Below are positions 1 to 11,888 of a stretch of 64,000 nucleotides of DNA, one piece after another; position 1 is the stretch's first letter, and every line of letters starts with the position of its first letter. This DNA is from Siderastrea siderea (lineage: Eukaryota > Cnidaria > Anthozoa > Scleractinia > Rhizangiidae): the NCBI GenBank assembly GCA_964030785.1, contig OZ034969.1, positions 45,718,701-45,782,700 of the forward strand. The letters run 5' to 3'. Made by a program: the position numbers and the translations under genes. The notes beneath the pieces were generated by a model that saw nothing but the letters and a program-made list of their open reading frames with translations, ran no database searches and had not been told where the DNA came from.

Positions 1-25
1 ACTTAATGAACAATCTTCGCTGCAG

Positions 26-3000
26 ATGATACACGAATCAGGTGATTGGTTGGCTGGTGGAGATCTGGAAGCCTTGGAACGAATCAAATGGAATGATGGA
101 CTTGACAGCTTCCGAAGGACTCCGAATGAACTTCGTGCCGAATTCCGACGACGAGATGCCGACGCCGTGTTTGCCTTTCAGCTTCGTAACCCGGTTCACA
201 ATGGACATGCTTTGTTAATGCAGGTACACGGTTCTGTTACTACGTGATGTGCCCACTAAATAACTGTTTCCTAAAACTAACAGACACAATCAGACGTAAG
301 ACTGAAGTCAACAAAAGAAACAGAACAGCTCTAAACAACATGTTGTTGATATTTTTTCATTTTTTATTTAGTTAAATCACTTTAAAAGCCCCACTTTTTA
401 AAATGTTAATTTGACAATCAACACATCACACAGCACAGCCCCCACACATAAGATGGTAACCCTGTGATCCATTTCAGGAATAATGGTAATTGATAATCAC
501 ACCGAGTTAACGGTCATTTTACACCCCCCTTCTTCCCCCCAAAGAAAATATGGCAAATCACGGCCCATGATACTCTCCTCCCCAGCCTGTTACTAACGGT
601 TTTATCGTATGCAGTTGAATCATACAATAGCGTTTTGTGTATTTCCTCTACAGGACACCCGACAGAAGCTACTTGCTCGAGGATTTAAAAAGCCCGTGTT
701 ACTACTGCATCCCCTGGGAGGGTGGACAAAGTCGGATGATGTTCCTTTAGCAGTCCGAATGAGGCAGCATCATGCTGTCATGGAAGAGGGAGTACTGGAC
801 CCTGAAAACACAGTTATTGCTATCTTTCCTTCACCTATGATGTATGCAGGCCCGACAGAAGTTAGTAATCCCCAATTAATTTGCCTTTTGTAGTATATTA
901 GGACCTATTAGCTAATATTGCGCGAGTTACATGCGTTTGTAACCACTTCGAACAGCCTTTTTCCGGGAAATCTGTTTTATCACGAGGAAAGAAACAAGAT
1001 GGCGACCTTTGTGTCGGCCCATGTAGGATGCGTGAACACCCGGGCTGTACTAGTGCCTTGTCTCTTTCCTCAAATAGAATGTTCGGCTGACTTGTGAAGA
1101 GACGACATTGCTAGTTTCTACAGTTGTTAAAATACAATGGGTAAAAAGTTGTGAAGGTAAAACAACTTCATTTATTCGCGGTTTGAGTGTGAAGTAGCAG
1201 CTTGTGGATATGAAACAAATCCTCATTCGCTTTTCTCTTGTTTTCGTTGTCCACCGGCCCTATATTTCAACCTAGCATAACGTATTTAACAAACCCAAGC
1301 TGCTGGGGGCTGCCCAGTTACTCATTTACAAGTGGTGGAGTGGAGAATTTAGGACTACCATATAGCAGCAGCAAAGAATGAAATGCTGATTAATGACAAG
1401 TCTAGCTGTTAAGCCGAGCTTACAGCCTAAAACGTTGCCTTTTGAACTGAAAAATTTAGTTAAACCTCATCAATGACAAGTCTAGCTGCTAGGCCGAGCT
1501 TACATTTAAAACGTTGCCTATTGAACTGAAAAATTTAGTTTGCTCCTCCGCACATACTACTCCAGAGACTAGGCTATCTCAGGAAGCCCAGTTGTCCTTA
1601 GACTAAAATAGACTTAATAGACTACTGCCAAGGTCCGTAATGATGTCCATAATTAGTTTACGTGTTTGTTTCGTGGCCTGACACTGGATTTAACGCCCAC
1701 TTGTTTTCCAGGTTACGTCCGTTCCTTTGAAACGATGTATAAACTATTTGAAAATAAAGATTTAAATTCAGGGCTACCCTTGACAGTTAGTCGATCACAC
1801 TTCCTGTTGGAAATTTGCCAAATGCTGTACCTTGTACCACACATCAAACCAGACACTAAACCACAGGACCTCTGCTGTTCTTCACAGGTTCAGTGGCACG
1901 CTAAGGCACGTGTAGCAGCAGGAGCAAATTTCTTCATTGTAGGACGGGACCCAGCTGGGATGCCCCACCCTGATCCTCCAAAGAGGGACCTTTATGAGCC
2001 TACACATGGTAGAAAGGTAGGTAAAGTGAAACATATTGGAGAAAGCATCAGACTGTGCTTAATACTAGTTTTGTAGCAAGGATTGGCTAAGGAGTGTGGC
2101 TAATACACCTGGACAGGGAGCGACGCCATTTGAAGGTTACACTACGTAGGTTTCTATAGCAGTTTTTATATTGTCCTTGTACACACTTCAATAGGTGAAA
2201 ACAGTGTTGAACACGTTGTCTTGTCGTAGGACACAAATAAAAGCAAAACAATCAAAGTAAGACCAGTTGCAACTAGTGTGGTACTGGCGTAAGGCCTAAC
2301 TACTTGTGATCTCGCACTTGCCATTCCTGTCTTTGATAGTTCAATCGATTTACAGTGTAGCGTTAAAAAGATTAACAGAAAGGTTAAAAGAAAGAACTTC
2401 ACGCGGATGTAACAATAGTCGCAAATAGACGGCTTAAGCAGGGAGTTCGACGCAACATAACGATCCTCTAGCGACTTAAAATTTTTGGGTTAGTTCCTTT
2501 ATTGCATACAGAAAATTGTGTTATATTTGGTCTGGAAAGGGACAAGTTGAAGTAGACCATTTGTTCTGTTATGTGTATGTTTTGGTGGTCCGTATCGACG
2601 AGGTTTCCGTAACAAAAACAAAGTGCCTGCAAAGCAAACATAAACCGTATTGCAATCCAGCCTCTCCTTGCGGTCACTCCCTTATCACGAACTCTACCGT
2701 CCCGTTGATTCTAAAGAAACCCAGCTGATAAGTACTTTACCTCTGTACATGTGATTCACACGTCTCTTTGATACACACAACTCTGCTCTGTCCCTTTGGT
2801 GTTCGCATTGAAGAGGTTCGACAGTGTTTTTAACAGTTATCAGATAAATCCCTTTTCCTCCTCATTCCTGCCCTCCCTTGTCTTGTACTTCCTTGGGTCG
2901 GCTTTAGTGTCCCGACTCTCCTTATATTCCAAAATCCCTCTAAACTGCAAACTTTGATTTGGTTTATTCATCAGGTGTTAACCATGGCACCAGGTCTTAC

Positions 3001-3217
3001 CCAGCTGGAGATAGTACCATTCCGTGTAGCAGCTTACAACACTAAAGACAGAAAGATGGAATTTTTTGACCCTGAAAGAAAGGGAGAGTTTGATTTTATT
3101 TCTGGCACACGCATGCGTGGTTTGGCACGGGCAGGTGAAGAGCCACCAGATGGGTTTATGGCACCAAAAGCGTGGAAGGTGCTGTCTGACTACTACCGTT
3201 CATTGAATGACAATTGA
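26..3217 (+). CDS. PAPSS: PAPS synthase, ATP-sulfurylase half (3' four exons, partial)
   Basis: Bifunctional 3'-phosphoadenosine 5'-phosphosulfate synthase makes the sulfate donor for sulfotransferases. Only the C-terminal ATP-sulfurylase part lies here. Coding exons are 26-223, 654-860, 1888-2016 and 2975-3217 (stop TGA). All have GT/AG borders and whole-codon lengths, giving 258 residues of a protein that is usually about 620. The first exon is taken to start after the AG at 24-25, because the family alignment resumes at MIHESGDW; the upstream APS-kinase part is outside the window. The nucleotide-binding motif [10 protein letters not shown] (residues 52-61) with its HxGH core and the loop [10 protein letters not shown] (154-163) are both intact. 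The last exon ends with the family's usual tail ([10 protein letters not shown], then a short end). No close AATAAA is visible after the stop. Identification is very secure; which vertebrate paralog it matches is not meaningful. Confidence 0.96.
224..2974. other. PAPSS introns
   Basis: The three introns (224-653, 861-1887, 2017-2974) hold no further coding exon that I can see. A short direct repeat occurs in the second one: a segment with the words tgacaagtctagctg and gccgagcttaca near 1394-1425 recurs near 1474-1505, each followed by aaacgttgcct and gaactgaaaaatttagtt. Confidence 0.5.
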
Positions 3218-4785
3218 TGAGTGTATCCTGTAGGCATTGTTGACCAGTTCGCGTAATTTTCCGCCGTTTGAAAAGAGGACAAACATGTCGTAAAATGAAA
3301 CAGGGAGTCATTTCACACGTTAAGCCGCCATCTTCGATCAGGTAAATGGAAGACGACTTGGGGTGAGTGAAGGAGGGCATAGGTTGGGGATGGAGAGGTT
3401 TTGCCTCTTGTGAGAATTCATTGCAAGGTATAGAACAGGTCATCATCTTTTTACCCTTTCCAACCAATGCTGGGAATTAACTTTAGGGCCTACTCTTCTG
3501 TAAGACCAGTAGACTGAAAATGTACTGATTCCAGGGGCGAAGACACTCAATTCCAACCCTCCTCCGTTAATTGCATAAAAAATGGTGGCTTAACACAGGA
3601 AAGAATATTTAGTGCTCGCTCGCCTGCATTGCAGACTGTCTGAATTGTAGTGTTCATGTGAGAATCTTGCAGTATTTAATTTCACGGTCTGCAAACGTAG
3701 AGTTGACATAAATATTTTACTGATGAAACATGAAAGGTGAAGATTGTGATGTCCAGAGTGCAACCTACTATGCGGGCAGACGTCTTCACGCAGGATAGGT
3801 GTAATTTGGTTTTTGTGTGGCGTTCAGTGACTATGACGTCATGAGCGTTGCCTCTGATAGCTGACTGGGTATCCAACCTTTTCTACGGTATTGGTCAATA
3901 CATCTACCTAAGTTAGGTCTGTGAATCTTTTACTCCCAACTGCAGATTCGACACTCACGTGGAGCGAGTCAACCTTTTTCCTTTGGTCAAGTTTATTATT
4001 TTTCTTTCAATGGTCTTGCTATCTTTTCGGCGATAATAGTTTCTGCATACGATAAGTGCAGATTTTGTGACTACAATCCACTTTTTGTCATTTTGTCCAC
4101 TTTTTTGTGTCAAAAAATGAAAATGAAAAACCTCCTTCGCCAGATGCCTTTACATACAGACTTGTTTTTTAACTAAGATTTTCGTTCTGAAATTTCGCCA
4201 CATGTGTGCCCTCTTTGGACGGTAATGAAAAATAGCGAACTGGTCAATGCTACATGTAGTTTTAGTAGTGCCTTGCAATGCTACCGACGCAAAATTGATA
4301 GCAATTTTAGTTCAATTTATTTAAATAAAATTCTTGATGAAGATGCCACGATGCACCAATATAGAGCCAAGAAGTCTTTTAGTGTAAGGTACTGTAACCT
4401 AAGAAATTTATAACTGCACTGCAATTCATATCCCCTAGGAAAAACATTTATTCAAATTTAGTAGATATTGTAGTTAGGTCTTGCTGCACATTTAACACAG
4501 AGTAAGTTTTGCATCTCTAATTACTCCTTCGGTCGTCGTACCGATAGGTTCGGATGGTCGTCAGGAGTTGTCGGACGTCTCCAGGTCCTCGGAAAGTTTC
4601 CGATATTATTTACAAATAATTTTAGGGAAAAAGGAAGAACTCACAATTTTACGAGATTGCCGAGCTGTTTGCAATCAACTCTTCTTGGATAGAGCCATTG
4701 CTTTTGAAGGTTTTAAAACGCGGTTGTAAAACATGAAGACGATTTCAAACAATAAGCATTCTTGTTTCGGGCTCGACCTACATTA

Positions 4786-4848
4786 TTGGACCTATGTTGG
4801 ACTATATTGGGCCTGTAATGGACTATTTTGGGCCTATATTGGACTATA
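4786..4848. repeat. 21-bp minisatellite, three units
   Basis: Three consecutive units read ttggacctatgttggactat, ttgggcctgtaatggactat and ttgggcctatattggactat with one extra base between, so the period is 21 bp. There is no sign of function. Confidence 0.7.
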
Positions 4849-5153
4849 AATGCTGGGTGTAAGGGATTCTAGTGGTACTTTTCAATTACACGCCAGGCGC
4901 GTGAGTAATAAGGTCAAACCTGAAATAGTAATCAATTCTAACAATGAATATATCACGGTCGCATGGCTGTAATGTCGTAAGATATTAGAATAGTTTTCAA
5001 TTAAAGCGTCTTGGTTCTATTGTAATGGTGGGGAACTTTACCGGAATTAAACACAATCGTGTGAAACTATGCATGTTTTGTCACTGTTGTTTTCTCTTTA
5101 CCACGCATCTCTTGCTCTCTTGGTCCTTTGTACGTGTAGTCAGCAACTTGTTA

Positions 5154-5245
5154 AGTAGCCTGTGTACATCCGCCTCCTCCCTTCAAAAAAGAAAATTTGA
5201 TTGGGGGGGGGGGGGGGGTAGAAGGCGGATGTACGTAGGCTACTT
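5154..5245. mobile_element. Small hairpin MITE with poly-G loop
   Basis: The ends agtagcctgtgtacatccgcc and ggcggatgtacgtaggctact are inverted repeats of about 21 bp with one mismatch. They enclose a short purine-rich loop with a run of about 17 G. This is a miniature inverted-repeat element or its remnant; no target duplication could be fixed. Confidence 0.6.
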
Positions 5246-6577
5246 TTTAAGGTTAAGTACTGAGAACTCCTTGGTTGACAACTAGTATCCTCTACTCTAA
5301 CCATTACCCTACTGATAAAGCTTATTGTTTGCCTCCCTCTTACCTCACCCTTCAGACTATGCAACCATTTTGCAGAGACAGATGCGAAGAAAAAGAAATC
5401 TTCCTGTTGCATTATATGCTGCGTCCTGCTCCTGTTGGGACGTAATAAAGTAGTATCTTCCTTAAGCGACCACCCATAATTTTAGGAAGCTTAAGCAAAC
5501 ACGACGGTGACGGCTCACGAGAACGTTAGAAAGCAAAAGCTGCAATTAGCAAAACAATGACTCTGTGTTTTCCTTTTTGACACACTTCTTTGCTGTTCTG
5601 TGCACAACGACAACGTGAAACGACCAACGCAAAAGTTTTGAGTGGAACGTGAACAGACGGAAAATTTTCGTTTTTGTCCCTGAACTGTAACGCTGCCCTT
5701 CCAATTCAGCTCCCGGTAGTTCGGCTACACTAGACAGATTGAATGAATGGGCCACACAGAGTCTAACAGTCTGTTCAACGTCTAAATTAAACAGTTTTCG
5801 GGCCTGAAGCATATTAGAGAGTTTCGATCGAGAAAAAGGCATCTCCAGGCATTGAATAGATGGGTAGTCTCTGAGGAAACTGTGGTGCTGGTTCTGTGGA
5901 GAAGTAAAACTCGAAAGGTTCCATTTAACAACTAAGTTGATAGTGTAAATACTGAAAAGAAATTCCAAAACTGACCGTTGTCGAGCATTAGCCCAGAGCA
6001 TTAGCGTCAGAGCGACTCTGACGAAGGGCTAACGCTCAAGACGTTAGCTTTTGAATTTCTTTATGGCCACTTTACCTTACCAGCTCAATTTATAAATCGA
6101 ATTTGCTTCGCTCTCCAGGCATTACTGATTGCAAGGGTCTCGAGAGAGGACCAACTGTCGGACTGTTGTAGTTTCACAGTAGAAAAGCACCCACAAACAG
6201 AAAAGAGAGACCGTCGCTTACGAGGGAGGAGATGTCAGGCTCAATGCCCTGCCCATACTGTATGGCTGTAGAGCTTGTGGCCCCCATTTGTAACCAAAAC
6301 TAACTGCGTAAAAATAACCAAAAAATTCTTCTAGGCGTTATTTGATTGTTTTTTAGACATTACAATTATTTCCAGAATTAAATTTAATTAAAATCATCTC
6401 TTTTAAATTCAACTTTCCAGATCGTGCAATAGGACTATGAAATTACTTCTATATAAATTATTCAAATAGGTTGATCAATATTCCATCACATAATTAAATC
6501 GCTCTTTTACGCCTCGTGGTCAAAAGTCATTATCACACGTATCTTGGCGGCAAATTCTGCCTCGGTCTGAACGTAAA

Positions 6578-9500
6578 ATGGAGGAAGAAAATCCTAAAAG
6601 TCGCGTCGTTCTTGTAGCAGTCGATGGCAGTGAATGGAGTGAAAAAGCTTTTGACTGTAAGTCTGTTCTCAAATAATCTCTAGTTGTTTATGTGGCCAGA
6701 TTGAGTGCTTTATTTCGTTTCGTGTCAGAATTTTACATGTTAAGTGACAATACTATTTTGTCTTGCCCGGTGGTTTTGTTTATAAAATTATGTTGGAATG
6801 TCGGTTCCTGTTTTGAGTCCTAACGCCAGTTGCCTTATTTCGAAATCACAGTACATAAAATGATACTACAACCACCGATCCTATCCTTTCGATCTTTGTA
6901 GTCACGAAATTACTTGAATATATTTTGTCAGCCCATGTTTTAGGAGTCAACACACGTGCAATGCAAATGAACCCGAAGGATTTATACAACAGTACGCAAA
7001 TAGGGATTGGCGGTTTTGGCACACATTTAAAAGGGCAAAAACAGCAATGAAAAACCTTGAATGACTTGAATGCAGTTGTCGACTCCGGGCATGCATTCAC
7101 GTAGTAAAAAGATAAACTGCAAATATATAATCCTCTACACTTGAATGTCCATAACGACGACGCTTTTCAAAACGAAATCAAAACGACTTTTAGTTCGATT
7201 CCTTGTCAAATATATGAATAATCATTTCATTTATTCTTATTGCAAATATATGTCGAATAAAATGAGTCGAACGTGTTCTAAAATTTCGAAAATCATGATG
7301 TTTGAAAAAGAAACAATTATGTTATTATTTATAAGTATATAAGATATGTAAATGAATGAGCAATATTTAAATATTATTCCACGAGAGTGATTAAGTGGTA
7401 CATGAGCTCACGTGTGACAAGATGGAGTGGAACAATTGTTTTATTTTCATGTATATCTAAGATCTGGATTCTTGAAAACAATGCTCTTCAATTGAGGCGT
7501 CTGAACTGGTGCGCAGCGACTTCGGCAATATAGAAATTGTGCGTATGACGAGTCTTGTTTCTCCTCCGCTCTCTTCCTTTCCTTCTCCTTTCTCTTTCTT
7601 GTGCTTTTGAGGCTGAGTGGAGTTATTAAAGCTTGGTTTAAGTGTCGTTCCGGTGAAAATGGCCAAATTTTCAGGAGCCAACTTTTCAAAAATCCAACTA
7701 GATATACGACAGCTGCAACAGCTGGATCATGTTATTAGCTTACCAAAACAAACTTTTCCGTTAAGAGAATGTTTTTCGCCATCTTTTTCGTGCAACTTCT
7801 CAGCTGCTCGCAAGATATGAGCTGTTATAACCCACCGATTATTTTCAGCGGTTTCTCATTGGAAAAAACACATCGTGTGGTACAAAATCGGACGGCGGGC
7901 ATAGGTTTGCTTAACAGCGCTCTGTGATTGGTTAAAAAGATTCGGCTACTTTCTCAACCAATCAGAAATAAAGCCAATTGCACGTGTTTTCCAGCGCTTC
8001 TAATGCCCCTATTGGCTAAATGCTTGTTCTCAACATTTCACTTTGGCCCTCAAAGCTTCGCTTGGTGGCCAGGGGGGTCATTTCAAACTTTTGGCCAATC
8101 TTTCATTTTGGGAATTGTCATTTAATAGGGCAGTCGCTGGTCAGAAGGGATAGATGCATTCCACGAGACTTATAACTCTCTGCACAAAATTTGGTAGAGA
8201 TCAATCAAGACCAGTGATTGGGAAAGGAAAAAGAAGAAAACATCGAGTAAAGAATTAAGGTTTCGAAAACTCGTTTCATCATTTCAGCTTTTACTTTATC
8301 CAGAATCAAATGTTATAAAACATATTGACAGACGAATTATCACTGATCAAATAAAAGAAATCTTAAACTCTTTCCTGCATACGGAGAAAGAGGCGGGGAC
8401 CAACAAATGTAGGGCGGTAACCGGGATTAAAGGGTAGAGAAAGCGAGAGGTTTAATCACCACCTTCCCCCCCCCCCACCCCCATCAAGTCAACTCGAAGC
8501 CAGTGATTATGTGACTTTCTTTTTGCAGATTATTTGACAAATGTCCACCTTGATGGGGATCGTGTGATCGCTGTGCACGGCGTTGAACCACTTCATCCAC
8601 CAATAATCGCAGGTGAGTAAAAAGATTCATTTGTTACTCATGTAGTTCAAGATAAAAACAAAAATCACCTAAAAAGAGTGCATAAAAAGCTGTCAGTGAA
8701 ACAGTGGTTTCAGGGATGATCGGTTCATGGGTAAACGCCATTATGACTACTCGAATTGACGCTAATGAAGAGGACGTTGTCAACACGATGCCGGGTCATA
8801 ACTACGGTCAGGGGCCGAGGTTACTGCCAGTATTAACACTGGTGAAGAGGTCATTGTCATTGTCAGTATTAACAGTGATAAAGGACCACTGTCATTTTTT
8901 TTAACAGTGACATAGACGTGGCCATAGCTAAAGCGAGGGGCCACGGTCATGCATTGTTAGTATTGACAGTGGTGGAGGGTTTAACCCCGAAACGTCTGTT
9001 TCCTGGCAGCTCTGGTTATACTCTTTTCAAAGAATTTTTCTTTTAATCCTTACTGAGTAAACAAGTGGTAGCTCATACCTCTCACAGCGATAGCGGACGG
9101 TCTCCACCGCCGACCGACGGAATTTGTTGTATCTTCGTAGTCGTGCAGCAGCTGATGAGTAAAAGGGAAAGGCGTAATTGTGTTGATATTCATCAAGGCC
9201 ATATCTTTTATAGCTGATATTATCCAGCTTTTAATCCTTTATTTAAAAACCAGTTTGTTCCGAGCGAGGGAACAACAGCAACTTTAGACTACATGGTATC
9301 TAGAACACAAGCGACATGTGATTGTATCCGTGAAAATGAGGCTTTTCCTGAATGGGAGGATAGGATAGAGAGAAGCCAGTCAGTTGTGAGGTAACTGTTT
9401 GTGTTATACACGACCAGCACTTACTTTCGAACTTACTTGGAAGATATGAATCACTCAAAATGGAGGATTTGCCCTTGTTTTTGGACAAGAGAGTGGGGAT

Positions 9501-10480
9501 TTTGAAAGGAAATAAATTGGTTTTCTTAAATTCGTTTCGGCATCACGATAGTTTGCTAACAACTTATTATTGTTTACCTGTAATAGGTGCTATGGCCTCT
9601 CCTGAGTGGAAGGAGCACTTGGACAAACATCAGAAGAAGATTAAAGACGTTGAAGACAAGTACGAAGCAAAAGCAAAGGAAAACAAAGTATATTCTTTAG
9701 GATGTACTGGCTAATCCTTAATAATTCTGGAAGAATGCCAAAATATTGATTTGCCATAAATTGGAAAAAATTGTACGGCACACTGGTCGAACATTTAGCT
9801 TCATGCTCAAGGAGCTCACCCACAGACTCAAAAGTTAGAACCGACCATCACAGGAGAATACTGGTCAATACTTTTCATTTGAATGGACGCACTTCGGGAG
9901 TTCAGGCACAGGAAAAGTTGGACCATTTTAATCCTAATACAGATGCACTTGAAAAAAACATGTCAATTTTCAGGAGTCGATACATCCAGATGATAATTAA
10001 CAAAACTGTTTTCAAACTGACACAAGTGGATTACTTCCTCTTTAGGAACAATCGTGCTATCATGCCATCAGTTTTAGTTTCATGTAAGTTTAATTATGTG
10101 AGCAAATTTTAGATTACGCTGCAAGGCCAAAATGGTTTTTCGTGTATTCCGAGCGGCCATTTTTTTGCCATAACATTTAAATTTACTGGAAGCTGTCTTT
10201 GTAATATCAACCTTGCCATGCCACATATTTTCCTCCCCAGCTTCCCTTGAAGATCTCGGTTGTCGCAGGTGACTCGGCCGGCGAGGCTATCTGCAAAGAA
10301 GCCAAGCGGGAGAACGCCTCGCTAGTGGTTGTGGGAAGCCGCGGGGTTGGTGCGTTGCGCCGCACTGTCTTGGGTAGTGTCAGTAGCTATGTCGTACATC
10401 ATGCGCATATGCCAGTGTTAGTCTGCCCCAAGCCCCACCACAAGAAAGGAACTTCACAGGAGAGCCAAGAAATGGAGTAG
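6578..10480 (+). CDS. Universal stress protein (UspA family), complete, four exons
   Basis: Small cytosolic protein of the Usp/UspA fold. Family members bind ATP and form dimers; the role in animals is poorly defined but tied to stress. Coding exons are 6578-6656, 8529-8612, 9587-9687 and 10241-10480 (TAG), with GT/AG borders and phases that join cleanly (1, 1, 0) to give 167 residues, the normal length for one domain. The start ATG follows taaa and is the only one that gives the family N-terminus VVLVAVDGS (about residues 10-18). The ATP-loop signature G-x2-G-x9-G-S is complete at residues 120-134 (GSRG...GS), so an ATP-binding type is expected. The C-terminus is a basic, polar tail. It is followed at 10492 by AATAAA. 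Usp genes are absent from vertebrates and common in cnidarians. No paralog is seen nearby. Confidence 0.95.
6657..10240. other. Introns of the universal stress protein gene
   Basis: Intron 1 (6657-8528) holds several ATTGG/CCAAT boxes at 7925-8040 and a C-rich tract at 8467-8482. Intron 2 (8613-9586) has an imperfect, decayed tandem of about 40 bp built on 'cagtattaacagtg' (8825-8960). Intron 3 (9688-10240) holds part of a dispersed repeat (9780-9900, words cccacagactcaaaagttag and catttgaatgg). No extra exon is supported. Confidence 0.45.
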
Positions 10481-10491
10481 ACATTTCGAGA

Positions 10492-10497
10492 AATAAA
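10492..10497 (+). terminator. Polyadenylation signal of the universal stress protein gene
   Basis: AATAAA lies 12 bases after the TAG stop and overlaps a second AATAAA four bases on. It is the only clear canonical signal close to a stop codon in this window. Confidence 0.75.
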
Positions 10498-10960
10498 ATA
10501 AATTTGCATTTATTGTTGCTGTACTTTTTTCTTACCGGGTTTTCATGTTTGGGATGTGTGACTAAGGGTCACACATTGGGGTCATTCAGTGGGGTATAAT
10601 CCACTGGCACTAACTCAACATAAACCAATTGAAAGCAATGGTCACACAACGCAACTCCGCGGTATGGCCAGTACAGTGCGCATGCGCACAGTCATATCAC
10701 TCGGGCAGTGGCAGCCATGGACAGCTGTTTCGTCCTTATTAGGACTCATCAGCATGGCATAGCCCCAGGCAGGCACAGACCTGGACAAAGTCATGCAGCA
10801 TATTTGATGCCCTTTACTGCTGAGTCGAGTACGGAAGCATTCCTTTAAGCGGCAGCTCCACGCTGTCAATATGGTAGTTTGGGGTGTGGCTGTACATCTC
10901 TTAAATTAATAGGGATACGTATGTGACGACATAAAAGTATTTTGACTCAAAATAGGACCG
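10498..10960 (-). mobile_element. Retroelement or retrozyme remnant carrying the hammerhead
   Basis: The intact ribozyme sits in noncoding sequence with no reverse-transcriptase motif nearby. Only one ribozyme copy is present, so a dimeric retrozyme unit or a Penelope pseudo-LTR pair cannot be shown here. The boundaries are approximate and unproven. Confidence 0.4.
10714..10758 (-). ncRNA. Hammerhead self-cleaving ribozyme, complete core
   Basis: Read on the minus strand from 10758 to 10714 the parts are: stem I 5' strand GCCATG; core CTGATGA; stem II GTCC with loop TAATAA and GGAC; core GAA; an 8-base ACAGCTGT that forms a tiny stem III (A-U, C-G) with loop AGCT; cleavage-site C at 10720; stem I 3' strand CATGGC. 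All conserved core bases are present and both stems pair perfectly. Beyond the 6-bp stem I, GGGC and GCCC can pair again across an internal loop, the position natural hammerheads use for contact with loop II. Stem I is open-ended, so it is type I with a minimal stem III. That form is known from Penelope-like retroelements and metazoan retrozymes, and is thought to work best as a dimer. Cleavage is predicted between 10720 and 10719. Activity is inferred, not seen. Confidence 0.85.
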
Positions 10961-11240
10961 TGTTATACAGCATTATAAACAGTACTACACAGGAAAGTAC
11001 TGCTCAGTAATTTTCACTTCCCATTTAATTCACAAATCAAAGGCTAGAACCATGTTGTACAGCACATGTAAAGTATATAACTCAGTGACTTCATCAAAAT
11101 GATCACACTCTAAGTTTTCATCCATATATAGTTAAAGGTTAGAGCCACCCTGTACAGTCAGGAGCTCCTGGTACAGCATTATAAACAGTGCCATAGAAAA
11201 ATACTACCAGAAGCTCTCATGTTTTACTTTAAGAATGGAA
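10960..11240. repeat. Diverged dispersed repeat with internal tandem copy
   Basis: The phrase acagcattataaacagt occurs near 10967 and again near 11172, each followed by a diverged aggaaagtact or aaaatacta block. Related wording (tgtacag, aaagctttcat, actcaaaagctag) appears at 9780-9900, 56930-57010 and 59200-59520. I take these as one old repeat family; the type is unknown. Confidence 0.45.
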
Positions 11241-11888
11241 GGGTTGTGACGCTATTGACGGTTTTAGCAGTACACTTTTTAATTTCGCACATTTCTAACG
11301 ATAAACCTGTTTTGCCGGCATGGAAAAAGTCTGATGTCTTGTGCATTACCCTGCATGCAGACGTCTCCTATTTCCTTCCTTTCAAGGAAAGGAAATAGGA
11401 AACGTCAGCACGCAGGTTGTATTGTTTGTGATCGGAAAAAGATGTAATCACGTAACTGGGTGGGGTGGGTGGGGTGTGATCAAGAAATAACTGACAGCGT
11501 TTGCCATAGGACGTCTGATCAGACCACTCTGCAGGTGCTAAATTAGCCAATTTTTCTTGCATTTGCCTCGAAATTCTGTAGCGACGCAAGTTTTTCACTT
11601 TACAAGAGAAGTGTTTTTGTTTGCCTGACAATTGTGACACTGGGCAATGTTTCTTCCAACTTGTCTTGTCCTTGAACTTAAGTGATGGACAGCGCAGAGG
11701 ACTGCCACGATTGCATCTTTAGCTGATGTTACAGAACGTTGCAACTCAAGTTGCAGAAAACATATTACACTACGCAACGCTCGAAAAACATTCGTTGCAG
11801 CGTTGCGAGAATCGTTGCAAAAAGTAGAACCGACTTCCACTTTCACAACGATTGTGTTAACAAATGAAACTAGAATGATTTGCCCGCC

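Larger units (their letters stand above)
3218..6577. other. Intergenic region between PAPSS and the stress-protein gene
   Basis: No supported gene. It holds three 21-bp tandem units of the form ttgg-cctat-ttggactat (4786-4848), a small hairpin element with a poly-G loop (5154-5245), and a segment at 6000-6050 with a perfect 8-bp hairpin (cgtcagag / ctctgacg) that looks like the edge of a dispersed repeat. The 151-codon minus-strand open frame at 5546-6001 has no recognisable domain and abuts that repeat-like segment. Confidence 0.5.

Noticed and set aside
5546..6001. 151-codon minus-strand gene
   Set aside because: No domain, no splice or promoter support, and it runs into a repeat-like segment.
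6000..6050. Another hammerhead-like motif (ctgacga and nearby hairpin)
   Set aside because: The GAAAC core is absent in this copy, an extra A follows the first core, and stem I does not close.
9148..9175. CTGATGAG word as a hammerhead core
   Set aside because: No stem II and no following GAAA core.
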